Of a stretch of 64,000 bases of DNA, positions 9,242 to 18,005 are shown one piece after another. Position 1 is the stretch's first letter; each line of letters starts with the position of its first letter. Location: positions 1 through 64,000 of IMG/VR virus record IMGVR_UViG_3300021137_000001; one strand, 5' to 3'. The position numbers and the translations under genes were made by a program. The stretch is from a virus. The notes under the pieces are model-generated. The model made no database searches. It had not been told where the DNA came from and was given only the letters and a program-made list of their open reading frames with translations.

Positions 9242-9908
9242 ACAGATAATTAGTGTATCTGGTTTTATTTCAAGTGGCAAAGATACAATTGCAGATTACT
9301 TAGTTGCTGAACATGGCTTTAAACGAGAGAGCTTTGCTGGTACACTTAAAGATGCAGTTGCTACAGTCTTTGGGTGGGATAGAGAACTACTCGAAGGACG
9401 AAGCGCAGAAGGCAGAGCATGGCGGGAAAAAGTAGATCCATGGTGGGCTAAACGCTTAAAGATGCCAAAACTAACTCCACGTTGGGTATTACAAAACTGG
9501 GGCACAGAAGTATGTCGTCATGGTTTCCACACTGATATATGGATAGCAAGTCTAGAAAACAAACTACGTAAAACAAATGAAGATATTGTAATTTCGGATT
9601 GTCGCTTCCCTAATGAAATTAAAATGATTAAGAACATGGGCGGTAAAACAGTACGTGTTAAACGCGGCACTGAACCTGTATGGTATAATTCGGCTAAAGA
9701 TGTTAATGCTGGTATGAAGCGCATCGGCTGGGCATTAGGTAAAGGCGAATTAGATAAGTTAGGAATACACCCGAGCGAATATGCATGGATCGGTACTAAA
9801 TTTGATGTCACTGTTACCAACGATGGTACCATCGAAGACTTGTATGCTACTACTGAAGAACTACTAATATCAGAAATCAGGAACGAGATCGCCCTGAGTC
9901 CAGCCTAG
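9216..9908 (+). CDS. deoxynucleoside monophosphate kinase (T4 gp1-like)
   Basis: This 230-residue kinase is expected to phosphorylate dNMPs to dNDPs for phage DNA synthesis. The P-loop GFISSGKDT lies at about residues 16-24, followed by FAGTLKDAV and the conserved VLQNWGTEVCRHGFHTDIW and ISDCRFPNE segments typical of the phage dNMP kinase family. GTG at 9216 is preferred because GGAG lies eight bases before it; ATG 9201, five codons upstream in frame, has no ribosome site. Its first codons lie inside the HNH gene, and its end overlaps the convergent GIY-YIG gene by 39 bases. It is thus squeezed between two mobile genes. Confidence 0.85.
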   Translation: MIDVNQKNRQIISVSGFISSGKDTIADYLVAEHGFKRESFAGTLKDAVATVFGWDRELLEGRSAEGRAWREKVDPWWAKRLKMPKLTPRWVLQNWGTEVCRHGFHTDIWIASLENKLRKTNEDIVISDCRFPNEIKMIKNMGGKTVRVKRGTEPVWYNSAKDVNAGMKRIGWALGKGELDKLGIHPSEYAWIGTKFDVTVTNDGTIEDLYATTEELLISEIRNEIALSPA

Positions 9909-10811
9909 TCCTTCTTTAACGATAGTGATTTGACAGTTTGCGCAAATAGTTCTTAAATTTAGCGGAGCATTATTCTTTAAGTTACCATCAACATAGTACA
10001 CGCTGAGTTGTTCTTTATACTTTGCCTTAAAGCCACATTTCTCACAGTGTGGCTTTTTCTTATACCCAGCTAATATCCATGTTGGCTTTTGTGGAGCAAG
10101 TTTTCTATTCTTTCTAGCACATGCACTGCATCGAGTGCGATAATGAGTGATGCCATTCCGCTTATAATTGACAGCAGATAGGTTTCTAGTACAGCTTTGA
10201 CATAAAGGACGGTGTGATATTAATTCTAATTTATCTGTAGTTAACTTAATTTTAATTTTTTGTGCTTCTTCTCTCGATTGCAAATTTTCTTGTTCTCTAC
10301 TTAATATTAATGCAATGCGAGCATTTTTCCGCTCTTCTTTTAACTTGAGTTTTTCTTGTTCTTTAATGAATTTATTATTATCTCTAACTTTTTTCTGTTC
10401 ACTCTTTAAAACTGCATGTTTTTCTTGAGTACGGAGTTTACGTATCGCATTAGCCTTTTGCTGATTTCTAATAGAGTCTGGGCTTCGTTTTCTTCCTTTT
10501 GGCCATCCAGGTCCTCGGTGACCGCCGGCCGAAATATTCCACCCAATATTTTTAGACGCTCGTATTTTACCCTCGAGTTCGTAACAATATGTTTCATCAC
10601 CGATTAGTATTATTTCTTTAATAATAGTATCCCATCCATATTTGCTAACAGCATACGCTAGATGTGGATTTGAATGAGTCTTGGCTATTAGTTTAGTAAA
10701 ATGATCAACAATGCGTCTATCATATCTTTTAGATACTCCGATATATCCTTCTAATAAAGGGTTTGTGTGGGATTCTAAGTGAATCCAATATAAGACTGCG
10801 GGTGTCTGCAT
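9870..10811 (-). CDS. GIY-YIG homing endonuclease with C-terminal zinc domain
   Basis: This protein of about 313 residues starts at ATG 10811 (an in-frame TTG exists at 10826). The N terminus has the GIY-YIG core: LYWIHLES...GYIGVSKRYDRRI, then H and Y/E positions ending NISAGG. Next come a NUMOD-like GWPKGRKRS-PDS element and a long Lys/Glu-rich helix. The C-terminal third has two CxxC pairs (CQSC, CSAC) and a CEKCGF...NLRTICANC unit that looks like a zinc-bound HNH-type finger. A GIY-YIG nuclease plus a second Cys-rich domain could mean two DNA-binding modules or a fusion. It is convergent with dNMP kinase. Confidence 0.85.
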   Translation of the reverse strand: MQTPAVLYWIHLESHTNPLLEGYIGVSKRYDRRIVDHFTKLIAKTHSNPHLAYAVSKYGWDTIIKEIILIGDETYCYELEGKIRASKNIGWNISAGGHRGPGWPKGRKRSPDSIRNQQKANAIRKLRTQEKHAVLKSEQKKVRDNNKFIKEQEKLKLKEERKNARIALILSREQENLQSREEAQKIKIKLTTDKLELISHRPLCQSCTRNLSAVNYKRNGITHYRTRCSACARKNRKLAPQKPTWILAGYKKKPHCEKCGFKAKYKEQLSVYYVDGNLKNNAPLNLRTICANCQITIVKEGLGWTQGDLVPDF

Positions 10812-10912
10812 ACTATTATTTACCAAAACCTTTAAAAAGGTATTAGATTTGTTATTACTGCTAAAAATGTTATTAATATATGCGGTATAATACCGTTAAA
10901 TTTTGATGATTT

Positions 10913-10920
10913 GATAAATA
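10913..10920 (+). promoter_or_regulatory. late promoter element of gp18
   Basis: GATAAATA, 32 bases before the gp18 ATG at 10953. A perfect palindrome CGGTATAATACCG (10883-10895) lies just upstream. Confidence 0.6.
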
Positions 10921-10952
10921 TTTTAAAGTATTATAATATAAGGATACTAAAA

Positions 10953-13900
10953 ATGGCAGCACTAATTTCCCCAGGCGTATCGGTTACCATCATTGATGAG
11001 AGCCAATATCAACCTACAGCAACCGGTACTATTGCTTATGTATTGTTAGCAACAGACCAAGACAAAATTAATCCAAGTGGCACAACTGCTACTTACACAA
11101 CTAAAGCAAATGCTAATAAAATAGTTAAAATTACCAGCCAACGTGAATTAGTTTCTAACTTTGGTAGTATTAATTTCCAACTTGATTCAAGTGGCAATCC
11201 GATACATGCACATGAATTAAACGAATATGGCTTGTTAGCAGCTTACAGCGCATTAGGCGTTGCAAACCAATTATACATTCAACGTGCTGATGTTAAATTA
11301 TCTGAGTTAACTGGTACGAGCATTCGCCCTACTGGCAATGCATCAGATGGTACATATTGGCTAGATTTAACTACAACTAATTGGGGTGTTACTGAATGGA
11401 CTGAGTTAGGTTTTGTTCTTCAAACTCCAACAGTAATTACTGATGCTGCTAATTTATCAGGTGGCGTACCGCTAGCATCATTTGGTGCAATTGGCACTTA
11501 TGCTGTAGTTGCTACGAGCTCATCTAACCCAATCTACTTTAAACGTTTCGATAATACATGGGTATTAGTTGGTAGCGATGATTGGCAAGTTGCGGTTCCG
11601 ACTATTGTTGGTACAGCTGCAGACCCATTATTGAGTATTGGTACTAAAATGGTACTTAACGGTGTTAACGTTACATTAACTGGTACTTCTATTTCTAGCG
11701 CGGCAGACGACATTAATTCTGCATTAAGCGGTAAAAATGTTAGTGCAACAGTTAACGTTGCTGGTCAAATTGAATTACGTATTAACAGTTTAGCTGCATC
11801 AAGTGGTAACTTGTTACTTCCAAATGGTGAGTTAACAATTGCTAAAGGTACTGAAATTGGCGGAACAGATTGTGCTGTAACATTAGGCTTGTTTACATCA
11901 GCTGATGGTACTGCAAACGTTAAAACAGTATTTGGACCAACAGTGGCATTTGATTCATATCGTAATGCTCCAGCTTGGAGAACAAGTGATCAAACTCCTC
12001 GCCCAACTGGTAGTATCTGGCTTAAAACTTCAGCAACTGGTAACGGTGCTAATTGGGGTATTAAAGAATACAGTGCTAACTTAGATTCATGGGTATTGCA
12101 AGCTGCACCTTTATATTCTGGTGATACTGCTGCAATTAACGGATTGGATCCAGTAGGCGGCGGCGGACAACTAGGTGTTGGCACAGTATATGTACGTTAT
12201 GATACATTAGGAACAAATACTGCTACATATAAACCATACGTTAAAAACGTAACGGGCTTATTAAATGTAACAGGTACAACTCCAATCACTCCGTTTGAAT
12301 TTAAAGCAGGCGATGCGTTTATTATGGATGTAAGTGTTCCTGGTTCAACTATTACAACAGCAAAAACAATCACTATATCTGGCACAGGCAATGCTGTACC
12401 AGCGACTACATTTGTTGGTGATATTTTAGCTGCAAGTTTGCCAAATATTGTTGCAACAGTTACAACAAGCGGTGCAATTAGCATTAGTCATCTTGCTGGT
12501 GGTACTATTAAATTTACATACGTAACAGGTACTCCATTAACAACAGCTGGTTTAATTAATGATAGTAATGTGCAAACAGTGGTCGGTGGTCAAGTTTACT
12601 TGGCTAGTCCGTTTACTCCATTGACATACACATATTCAACTACTGCACCTTATAGCAACCCAGCTGATGGTACTTTATGGTATTACAATTCAGCACTTGA
12701 AGTTGACATTATGATTAATGATGGCAGTGGATGGAAAGGTTACAAAAACGTAGTTAATGATGCACGTGGTTATGATTTAAGTGCAACTGACGTATTAGGT
12801 CCAATCTTAGCAGCGGCTAAACCAACTACGCAAGTAAGTGGTGGACAATTAGTACCTGGTGATTTATGGATTGATACGGGTGATTTAGAAAATTATCCAA
12901 TGATTTATCGCTACACTTCTGCAAGCATCTGGGAATTATTAGATAATACAGATCAAGTTAGTGTTGATGGTGTATTGTTTGCTGATGCACGTTGGAGCTT
13001 TAATGATTCAACTAACCCGATCGTTGATGCAATTCCAAGCATTGTTAGTTTAGCATCAAGTGACAACACTGATAGTGATTGTCCAGATTACAGACTATAT
13101 GCACGTGGGACATTATTGTTTAATACACGTCGTAGTGGTTACGGTGTTAAACGCTTTGAAAGCACATGGTTTGCTAATGATGCAGTTCCTCCAACAGAAG
13201 TTGCAACATGGGTAAGTAACAGTGGCGTAGATCAAAACTTAGTTCCTTACTTCGGTCACAAAGCAGTTCGCAATGTTATTGTTGAAGCTATGAAAGCTGC
13301 AATTGAATCAAGTACAGCATTACGTGAAGAACAAGTACAATTTAACTTAATCGTTTGCCCTGGTTACCCAGAGTTAATGCAAAACATGATTACTTTAAAT
13401 AACGATCGTAAACAAACTGCATTCATTATTGGTGATAGTCCGATGACATTGAATTCAAGTTCTGCTACTATCGAAGCATGGGCAAGCAACGCAAATCTTG
13501 CACAAGATAACGGTACAAACGGCTTAGTAAGTACAAGTGAATACTTAGGTGTGTTCTACCCAAGCGGATTAGGTACAGACTTAGGTGGTGAAACTGTTGC
13601 AGTTCCTCCAAGTCACATGATGTTGCGTACAATTATCCGTAGTGACAATGTTAGCTATCCATGGTTTGCACCAGCTGGTGTACGTCGTGGCTTAATTGAC
13701 AATGTTACTGCAATTGGATATGTTGACACAACTGATAGCAATTCATTCCGTAGTATCGGAGTTACTCAAGGTCTACGTGATGTATTATACACACAAAGAG
13801 TTAACCCAATTACAGTACTTCCTGGTGTTGGTTTAGTTAACTACGGTCAAAAAACTCGTGCAGCAATGACAAGTGCAATGGATCGTATTAATGTTGCTCG

Positions 13901-14201
13901 TTTAGTATGTTACTTACGTGTTGTACTTGACCAAGTTGCTCGTCCGTTTATATTCGAACCAAATGATACAATTACACGTAATCAAGTTAAAGGTGCATTT
14001 GAATCGGTACTTAATGATGTAGTTGCTAAACGTGGTATCTATGACTATGTAGTAGTTTGCGATACAAGTAACAACACACCAGATCGTATTGACCGTAATG
14101 AATTGTATGTTGATATTGCAATTGAGCCAGTTAAAGCAATTGAATTCATCTACATTCCAGTACGCTTGAAAAATACAGGTGCTATTGCAGCAGGTGTTTA
14201 A
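10953..14201 (+). CDS. gp18: contractile tail sheath protein gp18, enlarged
   Basis: The start is ATG 10953 with AAGGA upstream, giving MAALISPGVSVTIIDESQY, the classic sheath N terminus. The protein is 1082 residues against 659 in T4. The C-terminal 380 residues hold the conserved sheath core (NLVPYFGHKAVRNVIVEA, then PGYPELMQNMITLNNDR, and the C-terminal VKAIEFIYIPVRLKN arm that interlocks subunits). The middle is expanded with beta-rich Thr/Gly/Ala sequence containing at least four GxxW-type modules near residues 132, 353, 572 and 636 (for example GDLWIDTGDLEN...YRYTSASIWELL). These extra domains should decorate the outside of the tail. Confidence 0.92.
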   Translation: MAALISPGVSVTIIDESQYQPTATGTIAYVLLATDQDKINPSGTTATYTTKANANKIVKITSQRELVSNFGSINFQLDSSGNPIHAHELNEYGLLAAYSALGVANQLYIQRADVKLSELTGTSIRPTGNASDGTYWLDLTTTNWGVTEWTELGFVLQTPTVITDAANLSGGVPLASFGAIGTYAVVATSSSNPIYFKRFDNTWVLVGSDDWQVAVPTIVGTAADPLLSIGTKMVLNGVNVTLTGTSISSAADDINSALSGKNVSATVNVAGQIELRINSLAASSGNLLLPNGELTIAKGTEIGGTDCAVTLGLFTSADGTANVKTVFGPTVAFDSYRNAPAWRTSDQTPRPTGSIWLKTSATGNGANWGIKEYSANLDSWVLQAAPLYSGDTAAINGLDPVGGGGQLGVGTVYVRYDTLGTNTATYKPYVKNVTGLLNVTGTTPITPFEFKAGDAFIMDVSVPGSTITTAKTITISGTGNAVPATTFVGDILAASLPNIVATVTTSGAISISHLAGGTIKFTYVTGTPLTTAGLINDSNVQTVVGGQVYLASPFTPLTYTYSTTAPYSNPADGTLWYYNSALEVDIMINDGSGWKGYKNVVNDARGYDLSATDVLGPILAAAKPTTQVSGGQLVPGDLWIDTGDLENYPMIYRYTSASIWELLDNTDQVSVDGVLFADARWSFNDSTNPIVDAIPSIVSLASSDNTDSDCPDYRLYARGTLLFNTRRSGYGVKRFESTWFANDAVPPTEVATWVSNSGVDQNLVPYFGHKAVRNVIVEAMKAAIESSTALREEQVQFNLIVCPGYPELMQNMITLNNDRKQTAFIIGDSPMTLNSSSATIEAWASNANLAQDNGTNGLVSTSEYLGVFYPSGLGTDLGGETVAVPPSHMMLRTIIRSDNVSYPWFAPAGVRRGLIDNVTAIGYVDTTDSNSFRSIGVTQGLRDVLYTQRVNPITVLPGVGLVNYGQKTRAAMTSAMDRINVARLVCYLRVVLDQVARPFIFEPNDTITRNQVKGAFESVLNDVVAKRGIYDYVVVCDTSNNTPDRIDRNELYVDIAIEPVKAIEFIYIPVRLKNTGAIAAGV

Positions 14202-14213
14202 TTAATAAAGTAT

Positions 14214-14248
14214 GCATATAATGGGGGAGTTATTTCCCCCGGTTATGC
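14214..14248 (+). other. stem-loop between sheath and tube genes
   Basis: GCATA...GGGGGA and TTCCCCC...TATGC can pair around a short loop. No T-run follows, so it may be an RNA-processing or stability hairpin setting the ratio of gp18 to gp19 message, or a weak terminator. Confidence 0.45.
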
Positions 14249-14260
14249 GCTAAGAAATAG

Positions 14261-14267
14261 CTAAATA
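14261..14267 (+). promoter_or_regulatory. late promoter element of gp19
   Basis: GCTAAATA (14260-14267), followed by AAAAGGA and ATG at 14286. Confidence 0.55.
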
Positions 14268-14285
14268 TATAAAAGGAACAACAAG

Positions 14286-14903
14286 ATGGCAACATCATCA
14301 TTAAGTAAGTTTACCGTACCGCTAAGTACAGACCAAAGCGCAAGCGCACAAGGTTTGTTAATGCCTAAATTAAAGTTCCGCTTTCGCGTAACATTTGAAA
14401 ACTTCGGTGTTAGTCAACCATCAACGGAATTAACTAAACAGGTTATGAGCTTTAAACGTCCAAGTTTAACGTTTGATCCAATTGAAATTCCAGTTTACAA
14501 CAGCCGAGTTTATCTAGCTGGTAAACCAACATGGGACACAGTTACCACTACATTACGTGATGATGCAGGTGGTGAAGTTGCTAAACGTGTTGGTGAGCAA
14601 TTACAAAAACAATTTGACTTTATGGAACAAGCTTCTGCTTCTAGCGGTATTGACTATAAATTTATTACACGTTGGGAATCATTAGACGGCGGCAATGGTG
14701 CAAGTGAGCCAACTATTCTTGAATCATGGGAATTATATGGTTGCTTTATTACTACTGCTGACTATGGCGATTCTGATTATAGTGCAAATGATCCAATGAC
14801 AATTGCTTTAACAATCCGTTATGATAATGCTATCCAAACTCCAATTGGTACAGGTGTTGGTAGTGTTGTTGCAAGAACATTAGGCAGCACAATTACTGGT
14901 TAA
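14286..14903 (+). CDS. gp19: tail tube protein gp19
   Basis: This 205-residue protein has the features of T4-like tail tube subunits: KFRFRVTFENFG, then QVMSFKRPSLTFDPIEIPVYNSR and PTWDTVTTTLRDDAG, the conserved strand order of the tube fold, and WELYGCFITTADYGDSDY towards the end. It forms the inner tube inside gp18. It follows gp18 with its own late element and is closed by a strong terminator. Slightly longer than T4 gp19 (163 residues). Confidence 0.92.
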   Translation: MATSSLSKFTVPLSTDQSASAQGLLMPKLKFRFRVTFENFGVSQPSTELTKQVMSFKRPSLTFDPIEIPVYNSRVYLAGKPTWDTVTTTLRDDAGGEVAKRVGEQLQKQFDFMEQASASSGIDYKFITRWESLDGGNGASEPTILESWELYGCFITTADYGDSDYSANDPMTIALTIRYDNAIQTPIGTGVGSVVARTLGSTITG

Positions 14904-14924
14904 TTCCCGTAAATGAAACAACTC

Positions 14925-14954
14925 AAAAGCTCGGTTATTACCGGGCTTTTTTTT
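14925..14954 (+). terminator. rho-independent terminator after gp19
   Basis: AAAAGCTCGGT / ACCGGGCTTTT hairpin with a TATT loop, followed by an eight-base T run. Confidence 0.85.
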
Positions 14955-14957
14955 GGC

Positions 14958-14965
14958 GATAAATA
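14958..14965 (+). promoter_or_regulatory. late promoter element of the gp54-like gene
   Basis: GATAAATA directly after the gp19 terminator, 19 bases before the ATG at 14985. Confidence 0.6.
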
Positions 14966-14984
14966 ATATAAATGGATAGAACAA

Positions 14985-16034
14985 ATGGCAGCTGGATTCT
15001 TTAACCAACTATTATCACAAGTAAGCACGGGCGACCAAATAAAAGATTGGCAACATGCCTCTCGGACCTTTGTTGACGGATTATATCGACTTAGTCCTAA
15101 AATGGGATCGATGTTCCATGTGTATATCGATGTAAATAGTCAATTAGTACCCGGTGATCCAACGGAAATTGGTATGATGGCAAAAACAGTTACCTTGCCA
15201 AAGTTTACTATACAGAATAAAATTCTTAATGCATATAACAGAAAAAATATAGTACAAGAACGCATTAACTATGATCCAATTAATCTTACATTTCACGATG
15301 ATAGTTCCGATATTGTAAATAAGTTTTGGCAGGGATATTATCAGTATTATTATAGAGATTGGGATCACCAAGAAGCATTATATAAACAAGAATCTAAATA
15401 TCAAAAACGACAAGCACAAGATTGGGGGTTTAGTCCTAAATCAAGTGGAACTAATGCACCTAACTATATTAATAGTATTCGAATTTATAGTCTACATCAA
15501 AAATCATTTAGCAGTTATATACTAATAAATCCAATGATTACATCATTTCAACATGGTCAACATGCACAAGGTGAATATACTCCGCTTGAAAATTCAATGA
15601 CAGTAGCATATGAAGCTGTGCATTACGAAAGCGGCCCTGTCGGAAGCGGTAAAGTTATGGGCTTTGATCATGTACACTACGATAAAACAGCAAGCCCATT
15701 ATCATCCTTGGGCGGTGGCACACAAAGTTTGCTTGGGCAAGGTGGTGCAATACAGGGCATTGGAGATGTGTTGACTAACTTAGGAAGTGGCAATTTTGGT
15801 GCAGCGGCACTCGGAGCATTGCGAACAGGCACAAATATTAGTAATATGAATATTAAGCAAGTAGCAAATGCTGAATTACAACAAACTGCAATGAATATAC
15901 TTCGCGGACAAAATACACAAAGTACAGTATTTGTTCCTACTGCATCTAGTGTACAAGCAGGATTATCCAAGGCAATATATTCTGTACCGGGATTAGTTGG
16001 TGTAAAAAACCCTTCAACTGGTAATATGAACTAA
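14985..16034 (+). CDS. baseplate tail-tube initiator, gp54-like
   Basis: This 349-residue protein is a tube-fold relative: GSMFHVYIDVNSQLV, then AKTVTLPKFTIQNKILNAYN and INLTFHDDSSDIVNKFW echo the strand order of gp19 and its baseplate paralogues. The mid region TSFQHGQHAQGEYTPLENSM and MTVAYEAVHY match the gp54 style (T4 gp54 is 320 residues). The C-terminal 110 residues are Gly/Ala-rich and may be flexible. gp54 nucleates tube polymerisation on the baseplate hub. T4 gp48 is a less likely alternative. Adjacent to gp19 and the next small gene, with AAGGAA spacing. Confidence 0.65.
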   Translation: MAAGFFNQLLSQVSTGDQIKDWQHASRTFVDGLYRLSPKMGSMFHVYIDVNSQLVPGDPTEIGMMAKTVTLPKFTIQNKILNAYNRKNIVQERINYDPINLTFHDDSSDIVNKFWQGYYQYYYRDWDHQEALYKQESKYQKRQAQDWGFSPKSSGTNAPNYINSIRIYSLHQKSFSSYILINPMITSFQHGQHAQGEYTPLENSMTVAYEAVHYESGPVGSGKVMGFDHVHYDKTASPLSSLGGGTQSLLGQGGAIQGIGDVLTNLGSGNFGAAALGALRTGTNISNMNIKQVANAELQQTAMNILRGQNTQSTVFVPTASSVQAGLSKAIYSVPGLVGVKNPSTGNMN

Positions 16035-16044
16035 AGGAACAACA

Positions 16045-16410
16045 ATGACAATTAACGGAAATTTACCACCAAGTACCAACACAAACAGTACAACAACCTA
16101 TTTTAACAATTTTTTTAAAAACGGATTTACTGTTAGTCAAAATGTCGACGATACGATGATAGGATACTTTCAAACTATTACAGGCGACAGGGCAAGTGGA
16201 ACAACGTTGGCATCGGCTGTACTTTATACAGCACAAAGTCAGGGTATTGATCCAATGATTATTATCGATGAGTTCCGTAAATTAAAACCCAATGAACTTA
16301 ACGCATACTTAACAATGTTCTTAAATCTAAATAGAGTAAGCACTAGTTTACTTGGGCTTAGTAACAGCCCGCAAACAAACAAATACATAGTAAGAGCAAT
16401 TCTTCCATAA
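16045..16410 (+). CDS. small probable virion protein of unknown function
   Basis: This 121-residue protein has an AAGGAA ribosome site. The N terminus is Asn/Thr-rich, followed by a helical core with ASAVLYTAQSQGIDPMIIIDEFRKL and NELNAYLTMFLNLNR. It overlaps gp4 by one base and sits in the late tail/head block, so a structural or assembly role is inferred. No family recognised. Confidence 0.7.
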   Translation: MTINGNLPPSTNTNSTTTYFNNFFKNGFTVSQNVDDTMIGYFQTITGDRASGTTLASAVLYTAQSQGIDPMIIIDEFRKLKPNELNAYLTMFLNLNRVSTSLLGLSNSPQTNKYIVRAILP

Positions 16411-16841
16411 TGGCAAAGTATGCAAATGGCAAATTTACAATAAAGAATACTGAGAAATACATCGGTAAACGTTTGCCAACATACAGATCAAGCTGGGAAT
16501 TTACGTTTATGTCATTCTGCGATAACAACCCAGCAGTAGTTAACTGGGCAAGTGAAGCAATTACAATCCCATACCGTAATCCAGTAACTGGAAAGAATAC
16601 AGTTTATATTCCGGATTTTCTCGTTGTGTATATTGATGCAAATCAGCGCAAGCACTCAGAACTTATCGAAATCAAACCAAGCACACAAACAACAATGGAA
16701 GGCGCTAAAAGCTATCAAGACAAATTGTCGGTAGCGGTGAACATGGCTAAGTGGGCAATGGCAGATGCTTATTGTAAAGCCCATGGCATGCGCTTTAGAG
16801 TAATTACAGAGTTTGATATTTTTAAAAACGTCAAACGCTAG
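16410..16841 (+). CDS. gp4: head completion protein gp4, TnsA/PD-(D/E)XK nuclease fold
   Basis: This 143-residue protein matches T4 gp4 (150 residues), a nuclease-fold head-completion protein. The motif order is YRSSWE at residues 25-30, then AITIPYRNPVTGK, IPDFLVVY (Asp of PD) and ELIEIKP (E-x-K), followed by a helix with KLSVAVNMAKWAMADAYC and FRVITEFD. In T4, gp4 is needed with gp50 for tail attachment and protection of DNA ends. The same motif set recurs in the endonuclease inside uvsW (51708-52610), which is notable. Confidence 0.88.
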   Translation: MAKYANGKFTIKNTEKYIGKRLPTYRSSWEFTFMSFCDNNPAVVNWASEAITIPYRNPVTGKNTVYIPDFLVVYIDANQRKHSELIEIKPSTQTTMEGAKSYQDKLSVAVNMAKWAMADAYCKAHGMRFRVITEFDIFKNVKR

Positions 16842-16844
16842 ACT

Positions 16845-16852
16845 AATAAATA
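16845..16852 (+). promoter_or_regulatory. late promoter element of gp16
   Basis: AATAAATA, seven bases before the gp16 ATG, so the late transcript would start at or near the start codon. Confidence 0.5.
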
Positions 16853-16859
16853 GTTTACT

Positions 16860-17363
16860 ATGACAAAAAAACTTGAAGAACTCTTTAACCTTGCTCCTAC
16901 TGATGAAGTTACAGTAGAAGAAGCAACACAAACAATCGAAGAAAACAATGCAATACTAGCAGATGTCAATCTTGCAATTGATAAGATTGATGCGGCACTA
17001 CCATATGTTAACGACATCGATACAACAGACACTGAACTAGATGAGCTTGCTGAGTTAGCAACTGAAAAGTTTAAAGACTTACTAGATTTAGGTATGAATG
17101 TAGAAGCACGTTTTAGCGGGACAATATTGCAAACAGCGGGCACACTACTAGGACATGCAATTACAGCAAGACAAGCTAAAATGGATAGAAAGATGCGCAC
17201 TATTGATCTGCAACTTAAAAAGATGCGACTTGATCAGATTGCGGCTAAAGATGCTATTAAATCAGACAGCGATAAGATACTTGATGCAGTAGAAGGCGGT
17301 GGCGTGGTACTTGACAGAAACGCACTACTAGCACAAATCTTAAACAAAGCCAAGCCAGATTAA
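16860..17363 (+). CDS. gp16: terminase small subunit gp16
   Basis: This 167-residue acidic/helical protein is close in length to T4 gp16 (164 residues). Two acidic helices come first, and the central SGTILQTAGTLLGHAITARQAKMDRKMRTI helix pair corresponds to the T4 gp16 central oligomerisation helices, followed by a charged tail. It recognises and presents phage DNA to the large subunit. It is encoded 3.1 kb before terL, with putative internal head genes between them, an unusual separation. Confidence 0.72.
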   Translation: MTKKLEELFNLAPTDEVTVEEATQTIEENNAILADVNLAIDKIDAALPYVNDIDTTDTELDELAELATEKFKDLLDLGMNVEARFSGTILQTAGTLLGHAITARQAKMDRKMRTIDLQLKKMRLDQIAAKDAIKSDSDKILDAVEGGGVVLDRNALLAQILNKAKPD

Positions 17364-17376
17364 AACAGCAATTTTG

Positions 17377-17384
17377 AATAAATA
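17377..17384 (+). promoter_or_regulatory. late promoter element
   Basis: AATAAATA, 22 bases before the ATG at 17407, with AAGGA in between. Confidence 0.5.
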
Positions 17385-17406
17385 ACTGTAAGGATATATA
17401 AAAACT

Positions 17407-18003
17407 ATGAAGAATTTTCTACAACATTTAACTGAAAACCAAAAAACATACGAGTTTCGCATCAAGATAGCCGACATTGATCCAGCAGATATAATGGACA
17501 GATTGAAAGCGGCACTTGATGCATATGGCTTAGAAAGTTTGAGCAAACCAAAACGTTTACCAATTAAATCTAATGACATTGACTTTCCGAGTTTAGCTAA
17601 CTGTCAATTGTATTTAATGGACGCAGTGCTTAAATATCCAGTCAATGATGCTCAGTTACGTGCCATTGTATCGGAACGTGGTGCAATCCCAATAAGTAAT
17701 ATCGTAGTTGTTCCTGGCAATCATCCAGAAGAACAACGTCGTTGGAACTTAGAAGGTAATGATGTGCGTGAATTTAAAAAAGGTGAGTCAGTATTAGACA
17801 AACCATATGAAGCAGACAAACCAGATGCTAAAGTAGCAAGTGAAGCATTTGCAAATGCAACAAGTTTACTTAAAGAACTAAGCACACCGTCATTTGGCAT
17901 TGCAGGTAGTGAAAAAGCAGACGGCAAAACAACAAACGATATCCCAACTGGTGATATAAGCCCAATTGGCAGTACACAAAATAAAATTACAAAGGTAAAA
18001 TAA
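17407..18003 (+). CDS. probable internal head protein with capsid-targeting N terminus
   Basis: This 198-residue protein begins MKNFLQHLTEN, which resembles the ten-residue capsid-targeting sequence of T4 internal proteins (MKTYQEFIAE, cut after Glu by the prohead protease). The middle has a compact alpha/beta region (FRIKIADIDPADIMDRLKAA, then VLKYPVNDAQLRAIV) and NIVVVPGNHPEEQRRW. The C-terminal 70 residues look disordered. Late promoter upstream; the gene lies in the gp16-terL interval. The N-terminal similarity is seen directly, while packaging in the head is an inference. Confidence 0.6.
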   Translation: MKNFLQHLTENQKTYEFRIKIADIDPADIMDRLKAALDAYGLESLSKPKRLPIKSNDIDFPSLANCQLYLMDAVLKYPVNDAQLRAIVSERGAIPISNIVVVPGNHPEEQRRWNLEGNDVREFKKGESVLDKPYEADKPDAKVASEAFANATSLLKELSTPSFGIAGSEKADGKTTNDIPTGDISPIGSTQNKITKVK

Positions 18004-18005
18004 TC

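Noticed and set aside
10883-10895. Palindrome CGGTATAATACCG containing TATAAT before gp18
   Set aside because: No -35 element at 16-18 bases upstream; not called a promoter. A repressor site is conceivable but has no second copy here.
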